This document shows positions 33,580-35,403 of a stretch of 35,403 bases of DNA, in pieces (position 1 is the first letter of the stretch; every line of letters begins with the position of its first letter). Below the pieces are notes generated by a model. That model was not told the origin of the DNA. It searched no databases and was given only the letters and a program-made list of their open reading frames with translations. The DNA is from Chitinophagaceae bacterium (GTDB lineage Bacteria > Bacteroidota > Bacteroidia > Chitinophagales > Chitinophagaceae), in the NCBI GenBank assembly GCA_025449645.1, contig JANWIY010000171.1:1-35403 (forward strand), given 5' to 3'. The position numbers and the translations under genes were made by a program.

Positions 33580-35082
33580 ATGCTGCGGATATGTTTTTGC
33601 TGCTGTTTTTTCCTTGCGGGATGCTTTTCCAGCGTTGCCCAGGACTTTTACGATGAACCCTATCGTCCTCAGATCCATTTTTCGCCCAGGGAGCATTGGA
33701 TGAATGATCCTAACGGCATGGTTTTCTTTGACGGAATTTATCACTTATTCTTTCAATATTTTCCTGACAGCACCGTTTGGGGGCCTATGCATTGGGGACA
33801 TGCCATCAGTCGCGACCTGATGCATTGGTCAGAACTGCCGATTGCGCTTTATCCTGATACGCTTGGTTATATTTTCTCCGGAAGCGCAGTAGTGGATAGC
33901 AGTAATACCAGCGGTTTCGGGAAAAGAGGACAAATACCGCTTGTCGCCGTATTTACCCAACATGATCCCCGGGGTGAAAAACAGCAAACCGGCTTGTTTC
34001 AGAATCAAAGCATAGCCTATAGTATTGACAAAGGCATGACATGGCAAAAAAACCGGGGAAATCCGGTGCTGAAAACACCGGGCTTAAAAGACTTCAGGGA
34101 TCCAAAACTCAGCTGGTATGCGGAAGAAAAGAAATGGATAATGACCCTGGCTGCGGGTGACCTCATTTTTTTCTATTCTTCAAAGAATTTGAAAAACTGG
34201 AAAAAGGAAAGCGAATTTGGCCGCGGTCTGGGAGCTCATGGCGGAGTTTGGGAATGCCCGGACCTGCTTCATTTTGCAATCGCGGGTAAAAAGATATGGC
34301 TCTTAATCGTCAACATGAATCCGGGGGGTATTCAGGGAGGTTCCGGCACTCAATATTTCATTGGCAACTTTGATGGCAAAAATTTTAAGTGCAACGATAC
34401 GCTGACCAAATGGATGGATTACGGGCCGGACGATTATGCAGGCGTAACCTGGAGCAATACGGGCAATAAAAAAATATTTCTTGGATGGATGAGTAACTGG
34501 CAGTACGCACAGCGTGTTCCGACCGAGAGATGGAGGAGTGCCATGACCCTTCCGCGCCTGTTGAATTTAAAAAATATCCGGGGAAGGTATTTTACAACTA
34601 TGACTCCGGTGCCTTCCCTGGAAAAGCTGACCCGAAAGACCCTATATTGCGATAAAATCTCTTCTGAAAAGAGATTTCCTCTATCAGGGCCAGTACGCAT
34701 CGATTTTAAAATTCTCCGGCTGAATACTTTTACCATTACTTTCAGTAATGCGCTGGGTCAGGAATTAAGGGTAGGATACGACCAGGCTAAAAAATCCTTC
34801 TATATTGACAGGACCCTCGCCGGACGTTCAAATTTTGATCCGCATTTTGCAGCTGTCCATTACGGTCCCCGCATTGCCCTTACTGAAAATAGTTCAATTA
34901 CCCTGGTACTGGACAATGCCTCACTTGAATTTTTTGGAGATGAAGGCCTCACCACCATGACCGAGATATTTTTCCCGGATACAGCTTTTGATGCAATGCA
35001 GATAAAATCTGCAAAGGGAGCGGGATTTCAGGAACTATTTATTCGAACACTGAAACCGGTTTGGAAAAAAGATCAAAAATGA
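33580..35082 (+). CDS. Glycoside hydrolase family 32 (levanase/exo-fructanase-like)
   Basis: A 500-residue exported enzyme that would release fructose from levan, inulin or sucrose-type fructosides. Key residues are the nucleophile Asp43 in WMNDPNG, the stabiliser Asp174 in FRDPK, and the acid/base Glu225 in WECPDL, giving the five-bladed catalytic propeller plus a C-terminal beta sandwich. The N-terminus is Cys-rich; LAGC (Cys15) is a perfect lipobox, but a signal peptidase I cut after VAQ is also possible. A GTG 18 codons upstream was rejected. The end overlaps the convergent FG-GAP gene by 10 bases. No SusC/D pair, fructokinase or sensor is in the window. Confidence 0.92.
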   Translation: MLRICFCCCFFLAGCFSSVAQDFYDEPYRPQIHFSPREHWMNDPNGMVFFDGIYHLFFQYFPDSTVWGPMHWGHAISRDLMHWSELPIALYPDTLGYIFSGSAVVDSSNTSGFGKRGQIPLVAVFTQHDPRGEKQQTGLFQNQSIAYSIDKGMTWQKNRGNPVLKTPGLKDFRDPKLSWYAEEKKWIMTLAAGDLIFFYSSKNLKNWKKESEFGRGLGAHGGVWECPDLLHFAIAGKKIWLLIVNMNPGGIQGGSGTQYFIGNFDGKNFKCNDTLTKWMDYGPDDYAGVTWSNTGNKKIFLGWMSNWQYAQRVPTERWRSAMTLPRLLNLKNIRGRYFTTMTPVPSLEKLTRKTLYCDKISSEKRFPLSGPVRIDFKILRLNTFTITFSNALGQELRVGYDQAKKSFYIDRTLAGRSNFDPHFAAVHYGPRIALTENSSITLVLDNASLEFFGDEGLTTMTEIFFPDTAFDAMQIKSAKGAGFQELFIRTLKPVWKKDQK

Positions 35083-35403
35083 TTAGCGGTTAAATCATAC
35101 GTTCTTACAGAGTCGTCATTGAGTCCAAAAACCAGCGTTGCTCCTTTTCGCGTCACAAGGTCAAGCATACTTCGGACGTCACCCCGAACCTGGAGGCCCG
35201 AAGACCTCTGGTTAACATACCTGAAATTTCCTTTTCCATCATTGAGTAAGAGCAAGCCATGATTTGCCCGGTAACGCCCGAATTTTATTCTGGTCCAGGA
35301 ATTATTTCCTGCAAGAACGAGGTCTGGTTTTCCATCGCCGTTGAGATCCGAACTTGTTATTGCATAAACCGGCGATAACTGTACTTCCATAGGAAGTGGG
35401 TTG
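35073..35403 (-). CDS. C-terminal part of an FG-GAP/VCBS repeat protein (cut by window edge)
   Basis: The frame is open to the right edge on the minus strand, so only the last 110 residues are here. They contain a calcium-binding FG-GAP/VCBS unit, SSDLNGDGKPDLVLAGN, and LLLLNDGKGNF, which is the second half of such a repeat. In the family these repeats form a surface beta propeller, often with a C-terminal ASPIC/UnbV domain, in secreted or outer-membrane proteins. It converges on the GH32 gene with a 10-base overlap. The full size and role need the sequence beyond the window. Confidence 0.8.
   Translation of the reverse strand, partial: NPLPMEVQLSPVYAITSSDLNGDGKPDLVLAGNNSWTRIKFGRYRANHGLLLLNDGKGNFRYVNQRSSGLQVRGDVRSMLDLVTRKGATLVFGLNDDSVRTYDLTANHF

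Overview
The window looks like chromosomal DNA of a Bacteroidota bacterium, most likely of the Chitinophagaceae type. Reasons: gyrA is followed by a periplasmic TPR gene; there are a lipoprotein aldose 1-epimerase, a GH32 fructan hydrolase and an FG-GAP/VCBS repeat protein; WbqC, DinB and HSDL2-like SDR proteins resemble those of this group; Shine-Dalgarno sequences are rare; and some promoters resemble the Bacteroidota form (TTTG about 20 bases before TAnnTTTG). This is inference from protein character. There is no rRNA, tRNA, CRISPR array, integrase, transposase or prophage gene that I can see.

Layout. 1-2.7 kb: start of an unknown gene running off the left edge, a flavin amine oxidase, two small proteins, and a single-domain response regulator closed by a clear terminator. 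2.8-9.2 kb: a compact surface-glycan locus with a Wzm/Wzt-type ABC exporter pair, a tandem two-domain glycosyltransferase, a second glycosyltransferase and a convergent O-acyltransferase. 9.5-14.5 kb: a small outer-membrane-like protein, then the minus-strand gyrA-TPR operon and a PyrR-like phosphoribosyltransferase. 14.6-18.7 kb: a membrane Fe-S protein and a cytoplasmic CCG-domain protein that normally act together (HdrC/HdrB-like), separated by an inverted Crp-family regulator plus YceI pair, then a WbqC protein.

18.7-20.8 kb is the most unusual part. A long AT-rich stretch with what looks like a decayed gene leads into three palindromes of the form TTCG-N10-CGAA, spaced exactly 29 bp apart. 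They lie directly before a two-gene operon of a SatD-like protein (a cyclase-like N-terminal part joined to a C-terminal helix-turn-helix) and a DUF3307 membrane protein. The simplest reading is a self-regulated two-gene system whose signal and output are unknown.

20.8-35.4 kb holds ordinary accessory metabolism: an RlmK-like methyltransferase, a CE4 deacetylase lipoprotein, a lactonase-family protein, EamA transporters, a deoxynucleotidase, a DinB protein, gluconokinase, an SDR, class I fructose-bisphosphate aldolase (fbaB) joined to a HAD phosphatase, two unknown envelope proteins, and a divergent galM-GH32 pair. If the lactonase-family protein has Pgl activity, it and gluconokinase both feed 6-phosphogluconate. 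GH32, the epimerase and the aldolase fit use of fructan or hexose. Four gene pairs overlap tail to tail, so the genome is locally compact.
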